A DNA stretch of 64,000 nucleotides from Gordonia sp. PP30 (GCF_023100845.1 NZ_CP095864.1:248001-312000); one strand, 5' to 3'. Positions 24,481 to 32,804 are shown, counted from the stretch's first letter. Notes: generated by a model not told the origin, from the sequence alone. Numbers and translations are program-made.

Positions 24481-25185
24481 ATGACCCGGTCTCCGCACGC
24501 CCCGCGCTCAGCGCCGCCGTACCGGGAGCCGATCGCCCGCGGGCAGACCTATCCGCCGCTCGGGTTCGCCGACGACGGCACTCCGCGCTACGGGTACACC
24601 CCGCCGACGGTGGCGGCACAGGTGCCGGTGGAACCGGCGCCGGTGCGGCCGGGGCCGCCGCCTCCGCCCAAACGAGATCCCGCGTGGCGGACCATCGCCG
24701 GGGTGGCGAGCGTGCTGGTGCTGGTCCTCATCGTCGCGGGGGCGCTGAAACTGGCGTCGTCCGGCGGCCGCGACGACCTCTCCGTCCGCTCCGACCCGCC
24801 GCAGTCGCAGACGCTCGACGACCCGTACCTCGACGGCAACCAGAACCCCGACCAGAGCGGCGTCCCGTCGTTCCCGATGCCGCCGGTGCCCGGCGGGACC
24901 ACGCCGGCGCAGCCCTCCGGACCGCCGCTGCCGACCCTCTACGAGGTCACCACGCAGGCGCAGTCGACGGTGCTCTACCGCGACGGCGACATCACCAAGG
25001 TGACCACCAAACCGGGCGGTCCGTGGTCGGTGCAGGCCGTCACGACCGGTCTCGCACGGGTCACCGTGCTCGTCGGTGACGGCGAGGCGGCGTCGTGCCG
25101 GATCACGGTCGACGGGAAGCTGGTGTCCAGCCAGCAGGTCAGCGGCGGGGGCAGTGGTATGCGGTTGCTCGTCTGTCAGGGCTGA
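24481..25185 (+). CDS. MmpS-like transport accessory protein
   Basis: A 234-residue protein with a proline-rich cytosolic head (1-60), one membrane helix (about 72-90) and an outer domain whose last 85 residues match the MmpS pattern: YEVTTQAQSTVLYRDGD, GGPWSVQAV, ARVTVLVGDGEAASCRITVDGK and a terminal Cys (LLVCQG). MmpS proteins partner MmpL transporters in lipid or siderophore export. The MMPL gene at 20611 is only 0.8 kb away, divergent. The ATG has a CACAAT box 6 nt upstream. The long Pro/Gln/Gly linker (about 95-145) is atypical for MmpS. Confidence 0.7.
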   Translation: MTRSPHAPRSAPPYREPIARGQTYPPLGFADDGTPRYGYTPPTVAAQVPVEPAPVRPGPPPPPKRDPAWRTIAGVASVLVLVLIVAGALKLASSGGRDDLSVRSDPPQSQTLDDPYLDGNQNPDQSGVPSFPMPPVPGGTTPAQPSGPPLPTLYEVTTQAQSTVLYRDGDITKVTTKPGGPWSVQAVTTGLARVTVLVGDGEAASCRITVDGKLVSSQQVSGGGSGMRLLVCQG

Positions 25186-25204
25186 CAGGGGCTAACGTAG
25201 AGGC

Positions 25205-25804
25205 GTGACTTCTCGCGAACCGTCGAACGATGTGAAGACCATGCTTACTTGGCGCGGCGCCGACGCCGAGCGCATCGAGCAGGTCCGGATGAACATCAGC
25301 GACGCGCGGATCCGCGCGTACGGCCGGATCATCAGCGCGGCCACGGACGAGCACGAAGCGTATTCGGTGTCGTACGAGTTGGTGACGAACGACAGCGGCG
25401 TCACCCGGCGACTCTCGGTGCGCATGCTCCGCGCGAGCGGCGAGACCCAGCTCGACATCAGCCGGGACATGGACGGCCGCTGGATGGTGCAGACGCCGGA
25501 CAGCGTGGTGCACAGCGACTTCGGCGGCGCCGACACCGTCGACCTGTGGCATTCGCCGTTCCTCAAGTCGCTGGTGATCCGCCGCTTCGGCCTGCTCGGT
25601 GGGCAGAGCGTGGTCGACATTCCGGTGGTGGAGCTCAGCCTGCCCGGGTGCAGCGTCGATGTGATCGAGAAGTCGTACACGTTCGACGGCCTCGGCACCG
25701 CTGCCGGCGCGGCGACGCTGACCTCGGCGCGCGGCACCTGGGATCTGCGGGTCGACGAGGCCGGGCTGGTGACCACGTTCACCGGGATCGCCGAGCGGAT
25801 CTGA
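25205..25804 (+). CDS. Putative glycolipid-binding protein
   Basis: A 199-residue soluble protein with the layout of the PF06475 glycolipid-binding family: a WRG near the start, YSVSYELVTNDSGVTRRLSV, ISRDMDGRW, the core LWHSPFLKSLVIRRF, and a closing KSYTFDGL. GTG 25205 follows a TAACGT box by 6 nt, so it has its own leaderless start 20 bp behind the MmpS-like gene. Its company (MmpS-like, MmpL-like) makes a role in lipid handling attractive; the ligand is not known. Confidence 0.7.
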   Translation: MTSREPSNDVKTMLTWRGADAERIEQVRMNISDARIRAYGRIISAATDEHEAYSVSYELVTNDSGVTRRLSVRMLRASGETQLDISRDMDGRWMVQTPDSVVHSDFGGADTVDLWHSPFLKSLVIRRFGLLGGQSVVDIPVVELSLPGCSVDVIEKSYTFDGLGTAAGAATLTSARGTWDLRVDEAGLVTTFTGIAERI

Positions 25805-25821
25805 CGCCCGGCGCGCGCGGC

Positions 25822-26775
25822 TCAGTCCATCCAGACGCGCGCCAGATGGGCCTGGCGCCGTAGTTCGTGCGCCCAGCCCTCGTCGCCGATCACGACGCCC
25901 TCGATGGGGTGCGGCGGCGCCAGCGCGATCTGCTCGTAGCGGGCGCGGGCGCGGTGGCCGTCGTCGACGATCACCTCCACGCTGCCGTGATCGCGCAGCG
26001 CGTCGCGGGCGGCGATCAGGCGGTCGATGGTCTCGCTCAGCGTGTTCAGCAGCGCCGTGGCGTTGCCCTCCAGCATGGCGCGCTGCAGCTCCGGCGCGGT
26101 GCCCGCGACGCGGGTGCCGTCGCGAAAACTGCCCGCGGCCAGCCGCAGCGCCAGTGCGCTCTCGCCGGCGCCGACCGTCGCGGTCACCGCGGCCGTCAGG
26201 TGCGGATTGTGCGAGATGGCGGCGACGGCGCGGTCGTGCGCGTCGTTGGCGGCGGGCACCACCAGGGCCCCCGCGGCACGGGCGATCCCGGCGACGGCGA
26301 GCCAGTCGTGCGGGTCGGTGTCGTCGTGCGTGGTGACCATCCACATCGCGCCGGTGAACAGTGTGGGATCGGTGGCGGCCCAACCGGATTCGGCGGTGCC
26401 GGCCATCGGGTGGCCGCCGACGTACCGGGCGCCCGGATGCCCGGCGGCGACGATTCGTGCCACCTCTTCCTTGACGCTGACGACGTCGGTGAGCAGGCAG
26501 CCGGGTGCGTGCTCGGCGACCGCGGCGACCATCGCGCCGAGCGCCGGAACCGGGGTCGCGAGCACCACCACGGCGTCGTCCGCGGCGGCGCGGCGCAGGA
26601 CGGCGGCGAGGTCGGCGGAGGCGTCGTATCCGGCCGCGGTGGCCTGTTCGACGGTCGCGGCGGAGCGGTTGTATCCGTAGGCCGCTCGCCCGGCGTCGGC
26701 GAGGACCCGAAGCAGGGAGCCGCCGATCAGGCCGAGCCCCAGAATGCAGACCGGTCGTGCGTTGTCGGGATCCAC
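25822..26775 (-). CDS. tyrA: Prephenate dehydrogenase
   Basis: A 317-residue NAD(P)-dependent dehydrogenase of tyrosine synthesis. The Rossmann motif GLGLIGGS is at residues 13-20; the catalytic and substrate region includes HPMAGT (about 142) and the helical C-terminal domain (AAISHNPHLTAAVTAT, FRDGTRVAGTAPELQRAML). GTG 26775 is preceded by TAGCCT 6 nt upstream. It is divergent from the tadA-partner gene with only 23 bp between the two starts, a pairing common in Actinobacteria. Confidence 0.92.
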   Translation of the reverse strand: MDPDNARPVCILGLGLIGGSLLRVLADAGRAAYGYNRSAATVEQATAAGYDASADLAAVLRRAAADDAVVVLATPVPALGAMVAAVAEHAPGCLLTDVVSVKEEVARIVAAGHPGARYVGGHPMAGTAESGWAATDPTLFTGAMWMVTTHDDTDPHDWLAVAGIARAAGALVVPAANDAHDRAVAAISHNPHLTAAVTATVGAGESALALRLAAGSFRDGTRVAGTAPELQRAMLEGNATALLNTLSETIDRLIAARDALRDHGSVEVIVDDGHRARARYEQIALAPPHPIEGVVIGDEGWAHELRRQAHLARVWMD

Positions 26776-26798
26776 GGATTCAGGCTACCGTGGCGAGC
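26776..26798. promoter_or_regulatory. Overlapping divergent leaderless promoters
   Basis: The 23 bp between tyrA (minus) and the gene at 26799 hold TAGCCT for the minus strand (plus coordinates 26782-26787) and TACCGT for the plus strand (26786-26791), overlapping by two bases. Each lies 6-7 nt before its start codon, so RNA polymerase can serve only one direction at a time. Confidence 0.6.
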
Positions 26799-27314
26799 AT
26801 GGGCACCGCGCAGGCGCAGGACAGCGAATACGACGGTTATGCGGTCGCGGTGGTGCGTGAGGACACCGGCTGGAAGGTCAGTGTCCTGGCGCCCAGCGCC
26901 CTCGACAGTCTGGAAGACGCCGAGCTGCAGTTGCGCGAGCTGCGGGCGTCCGGCGCGGTCTTCGGGCTCCTCGACGTCGACGACGAATTCTTCGTGGTCG
27001 TGCGCCCGACGCCGACCGGCCCCCGGCTCCTGCTGTCGGATGCGACCGCCGCCGTCGACTACGACATCGCCGCCGACGTGCTCGACCGGCTCCACGTGGA
27101 GGTCCCCGACCTGGACCCCGACGACGTCGACGAGGTGGACCCGTGGGAGGAGGGCGACCTCGGTCTGCTCGCCGACCTGGGCCTGCCCGACGGCGTGATG
27201 AGCATCATCGTCGGCGACACCGACCTGTACGCGGACGAACAACTCGGCATGATCGCGGCGCGTCTCGGGTTCGCCGATGAACTGACCGAGGTGCTCGACG
27301 ATCTCGGCGACTGA
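26799..27314 (+). CDS. tRNA adenosine deaminase-associated protein
   Basis: A 171-residue acidic protein of the family that precedes tadA in Actinobacteria. It starts with a strand-rich part (YAVAVVREDTGWKVSVL, GLLDVDDEFFVVVRP) and has a very acidic middle (about 105-130). The function is not established; the name comes from its constant neighbour. ATG 26799 follows TACCGT by 7 nt. The tadA gene begins 13 bp after its stop. Confidence 0.82.
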   Translation: MGTAQAQDSEYDGYAVAVVREDTGWKVSVLAPSALDSLEDAELQLRELRASGAVFGLLDVDDEFFVVVRPTPTGPRLLLSDATAAVDYDIAADVLDRLHVEVPDLDPDDVDEVDPWEEGDLGLLADLGLPDGVMSIIVGDTDLYADEQLGMIAARLGFADELTEVLDDLGD

Positions 27315-27327
27315 TCCCGCCGCTCCG

Positions 27328-27810
27328 GTGAACGCGCCGCTGAACGACGCGCAAGCACAGATCCGCGTCGCGATCGAGGCCGCCCGCGCGACACCCGAGG
27401 GCGACGTGCCGATCGGCGCGGTGGTCTTCGGGCCGGACGGCACCGAACTGGCCCGCGCCGCGAACCGCCGGGAGGCCGACGGCGACCCCACGGCGCACGC
27501 CGAGATCCTGGCGCTGCGCGCGGCGGCCCGACGCCACGGCGACGGCTGGCGTCTCACCGGGTGCACCCTCGCGGTCACCGTCGAGCCGTGCGCGATGTGC
27601 GCCGGCGCGATCGGGCTGGCGCGCGTCTCCGCCGTCGTCTTCGGGGCGTGGGAACCCAAGACCGGTGCCGTCGGCTCCCAATGGGACCTGCTGCGCGATC
27701 AGCGGCAGCTGCACCGGCCGCAGGTGCGCGGGGGAGTGCTGGCCGACGAGTGTGCGATGTTGGTCTCGGATTTCTTCGCAGGTCGGCGGGTTGTCGGGGA
27801 CTCCGGATAG
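27328..27810 (+). CDS. tadA: tRNA-specific adenosine deaminase TadA
   Basis: A 160-residue zinc deaminase that converts A34 to inosine in tRNA-Arg(ACG), the tRNA encoded at 19195. The cytidine-deaminase signature is complete: HAE (TAHAEILAL) with the catalytic glutamate and PCAMC with the two zinc cysteines. GTG 27328 is the only start that retains the N-terminal helix. Cotranscribed with the partner gene at 26799. Confidence 0.93.
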   Translation: MNAPLNDAQAQIRVAIEAARATPEGDVPIGAVVFGPDGTELARAANRREADGDPTAHAEILALRAAARRHGDGWRLTGCTLAVTVEPCAMCAGAIGLARVSAVVFGAWEPKTGAVGSQWDLLRDQRQLHRPQVRGGVLADECAMLVSDFFAGRRVVGDSG

Positions 27811-27862
27811 ATTGGAGTCCGCAGCGCGATCGCGCAGTGGCCACCAAGACAAGGGGAAGCAG

Positions 27863-28132
27863 ATGTCCGACAATCTGGACAAGATCAACGAGATCGTCGA
27901 CTCGGTGCGCGAGAAGGTCGCCGGCCTGGCCGACTCCGAGCAGATCAACGCCGTCGTCGAGACCGCCAAGAGCAAGCTCGGCGAGCTGGCCGCCAATGAG
28001 CAGGTGCAGGGCGCCATCAGCACCGCGCAGGACAAGCTGAGCGAGCTGCTCGCGAACGAGCAGGTCCAGGGCGCCATCAACACCGCCACCGAGAAGGCCG
28101 CGGAGCTGAAGGACAAGATCTCCGGAAACTAA
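27863..28132 (+). CDS. Small helical repeat protein
   Basis: An 89-residue, highly charged, all-helical protein with no recognised family. Two copies of the unit ANEQVQGAI-TA--K--EL (about residues 44-62 and 64-82) and a looser third before them suggest amphipathic helices of the apolipoprotein or LEA kind. The ATG has AAGGGGA 5 nt upstream. It stands alone between tadA and a tRNA-Ser; such proteins are often stress-induced, which is only a guess here. Confidence 0.65.
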   Translation: MSDNLDKINEIVDSVREKVAGLADSEQINAVVETAKSKLGELAANEQVQGAISTAQDKLSELLANEQVQGAINTATEKAAELKDKISGN

Positions 28133-28254
28133 GCCCTCTGCCCTTCGGCCGCGTGTCGTCGCACGCTCCGCCACGCATGCTCGGGATCCGTCCCATCGAA
28201 GGGTCCGACCAGGGGATTTCACCCTGGGGCCGGTGCTCGGGTACAGTTTCTCGC

Positions 28255-28342
28255 GGTGGCGTGTCCGAGCGGCCGAAGGTGCAGCACTCGAAATGCTGTG
28301 TGCGGTAACCCCGCACCGGGGGTTCAAATCCCTCCGCCACCG
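28255..28342 (+). tRNA. tRNA-Ser(CGA)
   Basis: Acceptor GGTGGCG pairs CGCCACC; anticodon stem CAGCA/TGCTG with loop CTCGAAA (anticodon CGA); long variable arm GTGCGGTAACCCCGCAC; T loop TTCAAAT. CCA is not encoded. A terminator follows within 4 bp. Confidence 0.96.
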
Positions 28343-28345
28343 CGC

Positions 28346-28380
28346 AAGGCCCCTGATCTGCGGCGCAGGTCAGGGGCCTT
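28346..28380 (+). terminator. Terminator after tRNA-Ser(CGA)
   Basis: AAGGCCCCTGA (28346-28356) pairs with TCAGGGGCCTT (28370-28380), followed by TT. A classic intrinsic terminator placed 3 bp after the tRNA. Confidence 0.85.
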
Positions 28381-28447
28381 TTCCAATGCGTTCCTCGGCT
28401 GTAGCTGGGCGACATGCCCACGTTGGTCTACATATGAATAATGACTT

Positions 28448-29134
28448 GTGAGTGATACGCGCGCCTATGCTAGCTGCATGTACGGATGGTGGCCGCACGC
28501 ATCACGCCGATATCGGCCGGTCCCAGGGCTGCAACCGGCGCGTATGTGGCTGGGAATCCTTGCGTACCTCACTCCGGTGGTTGCGGCGGTGACTGTCGCA
28601 TGGCGGGCGGGTGCCGACCTTCCTTTCGACCGTCGCTTCGCATTGACCCAGTTGGCATTCGGGCCGGCTTGGATCGCGGGGCTCCTGATGATGGTTACCA
28701 TCTTCTGCTCGGCGGGAGAGGCGCTCGAGGTCGCGCGAGCTGCCTGGTCCAGGCTGGTCGAGCGAGCGCGGACTCCTCCGCCACAAAGCCGAGCTTGGTC
28801 GGCGATCAAGCTGGTCAGCGATATTTCTCTAGCCGGGATAGCGGCTTGGATCGCGATCGGTCTCTACTGGCCTGTGCTCGCTGCTCTGGGCGTTGTATGC
28901 AGCCTTGCCCCTGCGTGGGTTCTCTGCCGTAAGGGCGTCGCACTGTATTGGCGGATCGGGGTAGCGTTCTTGACGATGGCGATGATGGCGTCTCTGGTGG
29001 AGATTGGCTTGACGAATCCGGCGTCTGTGTCGTCAGTCAAGATTCTCCTCTTTCCGGTGGTCAGCGTGGTGCTCTCCCGACTGACCTACTGGTGGATTGG
29101 GTGTGCGCTCAATCCGGAGGCGGCGCCGGTCTAG
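28448..29134 (+). CDS. Uncharacterised multispanning membrane protein
   Basis: A 228-residue protein (198 if the ATG at 28478 is used) with about five membrane helices and no family I recognise. A Trp/Tyr-rich N-terminus (YGWWPHASRRYRP) precedes the first helix. Codon use and base composition are clearly less GC-rich than in its neighbours, and it lies directly behind a tRNA-Ser gene, a frequent integration site, so recent acquisition is plausible. No ribosome site is visible before either start. Confidence 0.6.
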   Translation: MSDTRAYASCMYGWWPHASRRYRPVPGLQPARMWLGILAYLTPVVAAVTVAWRAGADLPFDRRFALTQLAFGPAWIAGLLMMVTIFCSAGEALEVARAAWSRLVERARTPPPQSRAWSAIKLVSDISLAGIAAWIAIGLYWPVLAALGVVCSLAPAWVLCRKGVALYWRIGVAFLTMAMMASLVEIGLTNPASVSSVKILLFPVVSVVLSRLTYWWIGCALNPEAAPV

Positions 29135-29164
29135 GTTGCCGCAATACTGGAACTCATCTACCAA

Positions 29165-29281
29165 TCAGACGGGGAGACCGAGCGTGCGGCCGGCCTCGAT
29201 CAGCCAGCCCATCCAGACGTGTTCCGGGGCGCCCATCATGTACTGGGCGAGAGCGTTGGAGAGTGCGTTGAAGGTCGCCAT
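29165..29281 (-). CDS. 38-residue amphipathic small protein
   Basis: A short reading frame with a good GAGGAG site 8 nt before its ATG, encoding MATFNALSNALAQYMMG... to LGLPV. It is unrelated to any annotated family I know. One Trp-containing amphipathic helix would span most of it; the size recalls small channel-forming porins of corynebacteria, without sequence similarity I could state. A terminator-like hairpin (29344-29363) lies upstream on the same strand. Confidence 0.4.
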   Translation of the reverse strand: MATFNALSNALAQYMMGAPEHVWMGWLIEAGRTLGLPV

Positions 29282-29343
29282 GGCGGGACTCCTCGTGTCG
29301 AGCGGCCGCGAGGTAGCGGCCTAACTCGAAAATCGCGACAAAA

Positions 29344-29363
29344 CGCCCGGCTGTTACCGGGCG
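29344..29363 (-). terminator. Hairpin terminator downstream of ddl
   Basis: On the minus strand CGCCCGG and CCGGGCG flank a six-base loop and are followed by TTTT. It lies about 160 bp past the ddl stop and before the 38-residue gene. The rest of the 29364-29524 gap shows no convincing gene. Confidence 0.6.
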
Positions 29364-29524
29364 GCGGCGTCGGCCATCCCCGAATATCAGGGCACGGGGG
29401 GAATCTTCCCTCGTGGGTCAGCATTCGGGGGTGACCGACGTGCTCGCGTCGGTGTCCTTCGTGACCGGCTATGCGCCGGCGGACGAGACCGCGGCGCCGG
29501 AGTCGAGCGCGGGTGCCGCCCGGC

Positions 29525-30601
29525 TCAGGCGTGCTCGATCGAGAAGCTGCTGCGTCGGCGGTACACGTCCAGGGCCAGTGCGACCAGGCGGTCGATGAGG
29601 TCCGGGTAGGCGAGGCCGGTGGCCTCCCACATCTTCGGATACATCGACGCCGGGGTGAATCCGGGAATGGTGTTCACCTCGTTGAGCAGCCAGCCCCGGC
29701 CGTCCTCCTCGTAGAAGAAGTCGACCCGCGCCATACCCGCACAGCGCAGCGCGACGAAGACCTGCCCGGCCAGCTCGCGGGCCTGCGCGATCGCCGCATC
29801 GGGCAGGTCAGCGGGGATCATCAGCTGGGCGGCGCCGGTCACGTACTTGTCCGTGTAGTCGTAGAAGTCGCTGCCGGGCCGGATCTCACCGGGGAGCGTG
29901 GTCTCCGGGACGCCGTTGCCGAGCACCCCCACCTCGATCTCCCGGGCGGTCACCGCCTCCTCGATCACCACGACGTCGTCGTATCGCAGCGCCTCGGTGA
30001 TCGCGCGGTCCAGCTCGTCGGCCGTGCCGGCCCGCGAGACGCCGACCGATGAACCCATGTTGGCCGGCTTCACGAACACCGGGAGGCCGAGTTCGTCGAT
30101 CGCCCGGGCGGCCCCGGCCCGCGGGTCGTCGACGCCGTGGCGCAGCGTCACCCACCGGCACTGCGGGATTCCGGCGCGGGCGGCGACCTCCTTGGCCATG
30201 CCCTTGTCCATGCACAGCGACGACGACAGCACGCCGCAGCCGACATAGGGCACCTTGAGCAGTTCGAGCATGCCCTGGACCGTGCCGTCCTCGCCGTGCG
30301 GTCCGTGCAGCAGCGGGAAGACGATGGTGGTCACGTCGCTCGCACCGGTGATGACCTCGACCGGATCGACCACCGGTCCCTCGATGTCGAGGCTGTTGCC
30401 GATGTCGTCGCCCGCGGCGAGCGCGGCGGCCGCGAAGTCGTTGCGATGCCAGGTGCCGTCCTTCGCGATGCCGACCGGCACCAGCGTGTAGCGGCCACGA
30501 TCGGCGGCGGCCAGGACGTGCGCCGCGGTCACCCGCGACACGTCGTGCTCGGCGGAGACGCCGCCGTAGAGGACCACCAGCCGCAGGAGGGGAGAACTCA
30601 T
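29525..30601 (-). CDS. ddl: D-alanine--D-alanine ligase
   Basis: A 358-residue ATP-grasp ligase that makes the D-Ala-D-Ala dipeptide for peptidoglycan. Marks: VVLYGGVSAEHDVS at residues 8-21, PLLHGPHGEDGTVQGML, the ATP-grasp segment LPVFVKPANMGSSVGVSR, EVGVLGN, and the metal site ARVDFFYEEDGRGWLLNEVNTIPGFT. Length is normal. A TATCCT box lies 7 nt before the ATG. It is divergent from murF at 30640, whose enzyme uses its product. Confidence 0.95.
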   Translation of the reverse strand: MSSPLLRLVVLYGGVSAEHDVSRVTAAHVLAAADRGRYTLVPVGIAKDGTWHRNDFAAAALAAGDDIGNSLDIEGPVVDPVEVITGASDVTTIVFPLLHGPHGEDGTVQGMLELLKVPYVGCGVLSSSLCMDKGMAKEVAARAGIPQCRWVTLRHGVDDPRAGAARAIDELGLPVFVKPANMGSSVGVSRAGTADELDRAITEALRYDDVVVIEEAVTAREIEVGVLGNGVPETTLPGEIRPGSDFYDYTDKYVTGAAQLMIPADLPDAAIAQARELAGQVFVALRCAGMARVDFFYEEDGRGWLLNEVNTIPGFTPASMYPKMWEATGLAYPDLIDRLVALALDVYRRRSSFSIEHA

Positions 30602-30639
30602 GGGTGTGAGGATACGTGGCTGCGGGTACCGTGTGCCGC

Positions 30640-31956
30640 GTGCACCTTCTCGCCAGTCAGATCGCCGCCGCGACCGGCGGCACCCTCCACGGTCCCGACG
30701 TCCAGGTCGACTCGGCGGGCATCGACTCGCGGGCGCTGCGTGCCGGTCAGCTGTTCGTGCCGATCGTCGCCGAGCGCGACGGACACGATTTCATCCCCGC
30801 CGCCGTCGCGGCCGGGGCGAGCGCCTATCTGACCGATCGGGCACCCGATCTCGCGCTGCCGGCCACCGCGATCCAGGTCGACGACACCTTCACGGCGCTC
30901 GCCGCGCTCGGCCGCGAGGCACGACGACGCCTGCCCGACCGCGTGGTGGGCGTCACCGGATCGGTCGGCAAGACCTCCACCAAAGACCTCCTGGCCGGCG
31001 TTCTGGAGACCACCTACCGCACCGCGGCCAGCGAGAAGAGCTTCAACAACGAGCTCGGCCTGCCGCTGACCCTGCTCGGCGCGCCCGACGACACCGAGGC
31101 CGTCGTCCTCGAGATGGGGGCCCGCGGCGTGGGGCACATCGCGCTGCTGTGCGAGATCGCGTCGCCCACCGTCGGCGTCCTCACCCGCGTCGAGGGCGTC
31201 CACCTGGAGATGTTCGGTTCGCTCGACGACGTCGCCCGGGCGAAGGGCGAGCTGGTCGAGTCGCTGCCCGCCGACGGCCTGGCGATCCTCAACGCCGACC
31301 ACGAGATCGTCGCCGCCATGGACGCACGCACCCAGGCGCGCGTGCTGACCTACGGCCTGGCCCCGGGCGCCGACGTCCGCGCGGAGAACGTCGTGCTCGA
31401 CGACCAGCTGCGTCCCCGCTTCGACCTGATCACCCCGTGGGGTGCCGCGGCGGTCGCCCTCGGTGCCCGCGGCGAACACCAGGTCCCCAACGCGCTCGCC
31501 GCGGCGGCGGCCGGCGGCGGACTCGGCGTACCGGTCGACGCGATCGCCGCCGGGCTGGCCGGCGCACGACTCTCCGGTCTGCGCATGGAACTGGCCACCA
31601 CCGGCGCGGGCGTCGTCGTCATCAACGACGCGTACAACGCCAACCCGACGTCGATGGCCGCCGCGCTCGGGTCGCTGGCGCGCCTCGACGCACGACGGCG
31701 CTTCGCCGTCCTGGGCACCATGGCCGAACTCGGCGACGACGGCCCCGCCGCCCATCGCGAGGTGGCCGCACTGGCGCACGACCTGGGCGTCGCGGTGATC
31801 GCCGTCGACGAGCCCGCCTACGGCGACGGCGTGACGCACGTCGCGGACGTCGACGCGGCGGTCGCCGCGCTGGGCGACCTCACCGAGGGCGACGCCGTCC
31901 TGGTCAAGGGCAGCCGGGTGGCCGCGCTCGAACGGGTCGCGCAAGCCCTCGGCTGA
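30640..31956 (+). CDS. murF: MurF, UDP-MurNAc-tripeptide D-Ala-D-Ala ligase
   Basis: A 438-residue Mur ligase that joins D-Ala-D-Ala to the muropeptide precursor. The ATP site is VVGVTGSVGKTSTKD (about 107-121); SEKSFNNELGLPLTLL, EMGARGVGHI and INDAYNANPTSM are family motifs. GTG 30640 is preferred to GTG 30616 because a TACCGT box lies 7 nt upstream (30627-30632) and because the protein then starts at the usual HLLASQIAAATGG. It lies outside a dcw cluster, paired with ddl, so it may be a second MurF. Confidence 0.88.
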   Translation: MHLLASQIAAATGGTLHGPDVQVDSAGIDSRALRAGQLFVPIVAERDGHDFIPAAVAAGASAYLTDRAPDLALPATAIQVDDTFTALAALGREARRRLPDRVVGVTGSVGKTSTKDLLAGVLETTYRTAASEKSFNNELGLPLTLLGAPDDTEAVVLEMGARGVGHIALLCEIASPTVGVLTRVEGVHLEMFGSLDDVARAKGELVESLPADGLAILNADHEIVAAMDARTQARVLTYGLAPGADVRAENVVLDDQLRPRFDLITPWGAAAVALGARGEHQVPNALAAAAAGGGLGVPVDAIAAGLAGARLSGLRMELATTGAGVVVINDAYNANPTSMAAALGSLARLDARRRFAVLGTMAELGDDGPAAHREVAALAHDLGVAVIAVDEPAYGDGVTHVADVDAAVAALGDLTEGDAVLVKGSRVAALERVAQALG

Positions 31957-32142
31957 CGGCGGTCGCCCCGTGCGGGTGGGTCGTCGGCGATCGGCGTATC
32001 CGCAGGTCGCCGGGTGAGAGGTTTCCGGACCGGAATTCTCGCGCAACGAATCTACGTGCGGAAACGCCGGATCCCGTCGGGTTGGGCGCCCGGCACGCAC
32101 GTTCTTCTTCCTACTGTTCCAGGGACCTGGCCGGCAGTGCGG

Positions 32143-32159
32143 TCAGGTGGATCACCTGA
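32143..32159. promoter_or_regulatory. Palindrome in leader of lipoprotein gene
   Basis: TCAGGTGGATCACCTGA has 7-bp arms around GAT, 25 bp past a TACTGT box (32112-32117) and 30 bp before the lipoprotein start. Candidate operator. The rest of the 31957-32189 gap shows nothing clear. Confidence 0.35.
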
Positions 32160-32189
32160 ACAGCGGGGCAAGGAAGGACGGGGAGTGCA

Positions 32190-32756
32190 TTGCCAGAGCA
32201 TCCCGCGCGACGCGGCCTGGCGGCGACGATCGCATTCGTTTCGATGGCGACTCTCGTCGCCTGTGGCGGCGGCGACGACGGCCGGCAGGCGTCATCGACC
32301 AAGCCGCGGCCTGCACCGGATGTGCCGGACGGGAGTGTCTACCTGACGTCGCTCGATGATCTGCCGCCGCGGGAACTCGTCGGTCTCACCGCGAACACGG
32401 CGAACAAGCGGATGTTCACCGACAAGTACCGAGGGACTCAAGTGGGCGACGGCAGGGTCCGGAATTTCGGCGACATCGCGTTCTCCACCGAACAGCTCAA
32501 TCTGACGAAGCCGCTGGTGCCGGATCGGGGAACGGAGTTCACCGACTACACCGGCGACTATCGCATCGTCGCCGCGTGCACCACGCGGAACGCCGCGGAC
32601 GGAAGTTACGCGCTGTACGTCGGGATCCTGCCGAAGGAGATCGCGACGGATGAGCTCATCGCGAAGGGCAGAGCGGGGGAGTGGACTCCGGTGATGGACC
32701 GGAACACCCCCTGCTCGGGCTGGGGGCCGACGCTCCCGCTGTCCGGAATGAAGTGA
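32190..32756 (+). CDS. Uncharacterised lipoprotein
   Basis: A 188-residue protein with a lipoprotein signal (lipobox LVAC at about residue 25) followed by a glycine run and a Ser/Pro-rich linker. The mature domain (about 50-185) has a conserved-looking start VYLTSLDDLPPRELVGL and two cysteines (VAACTT and NTPCSGWG) that could form a disulfide. I do not recognise a family. The TTG start has GGGGAG 4 nt upstream. Convergent with a second lipoprotein gene at 32805. Confidence 0.65.
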   Translation: MPEHPARRGLAATIAFVSMATLVACGGGDDGRQASSTKPRPAPDVPDGSVYLTSLDDLPPRELVGLTANTANKRMFTDKYRGTQVGDGRVRNFGDIAFSTEQLNLTKPLVPDRGTEFTDYTGDYRIVAACTTRNAADGSYALYVGILPKEIATDELIAKGRAGEWTPVMDRNTPCSGWGPTLPLSGMK

Positions 32757-32762
32757 CGACGA

Positions 32763-32792
32763 TCCCCGGTCCCGCTGCCGCGGGGCCGGGGA
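32763..32792. terminator. Shared terminator of two convergent lipoprotein genes
   Basis: A 13-bp stem with one G-T pair, TCCCCGGTCCCGC (32763-32775) against GCGGGGCCGGGGA (32780-32792), in the 48-bp gap between convergent genes. Outer TGACGACGA/TCGTCGTCA sequences extend the symmetry. Confidence 0.7.
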
Positions 32793-32804
32793 CCGTTCTC
32801 GTCG

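Noticed and set aside
29364..29524. A C-terminal gene fragment after ddl on the minus strand
   Set aside because: Short open frames exist, but I could not match them to any family and no start is present.
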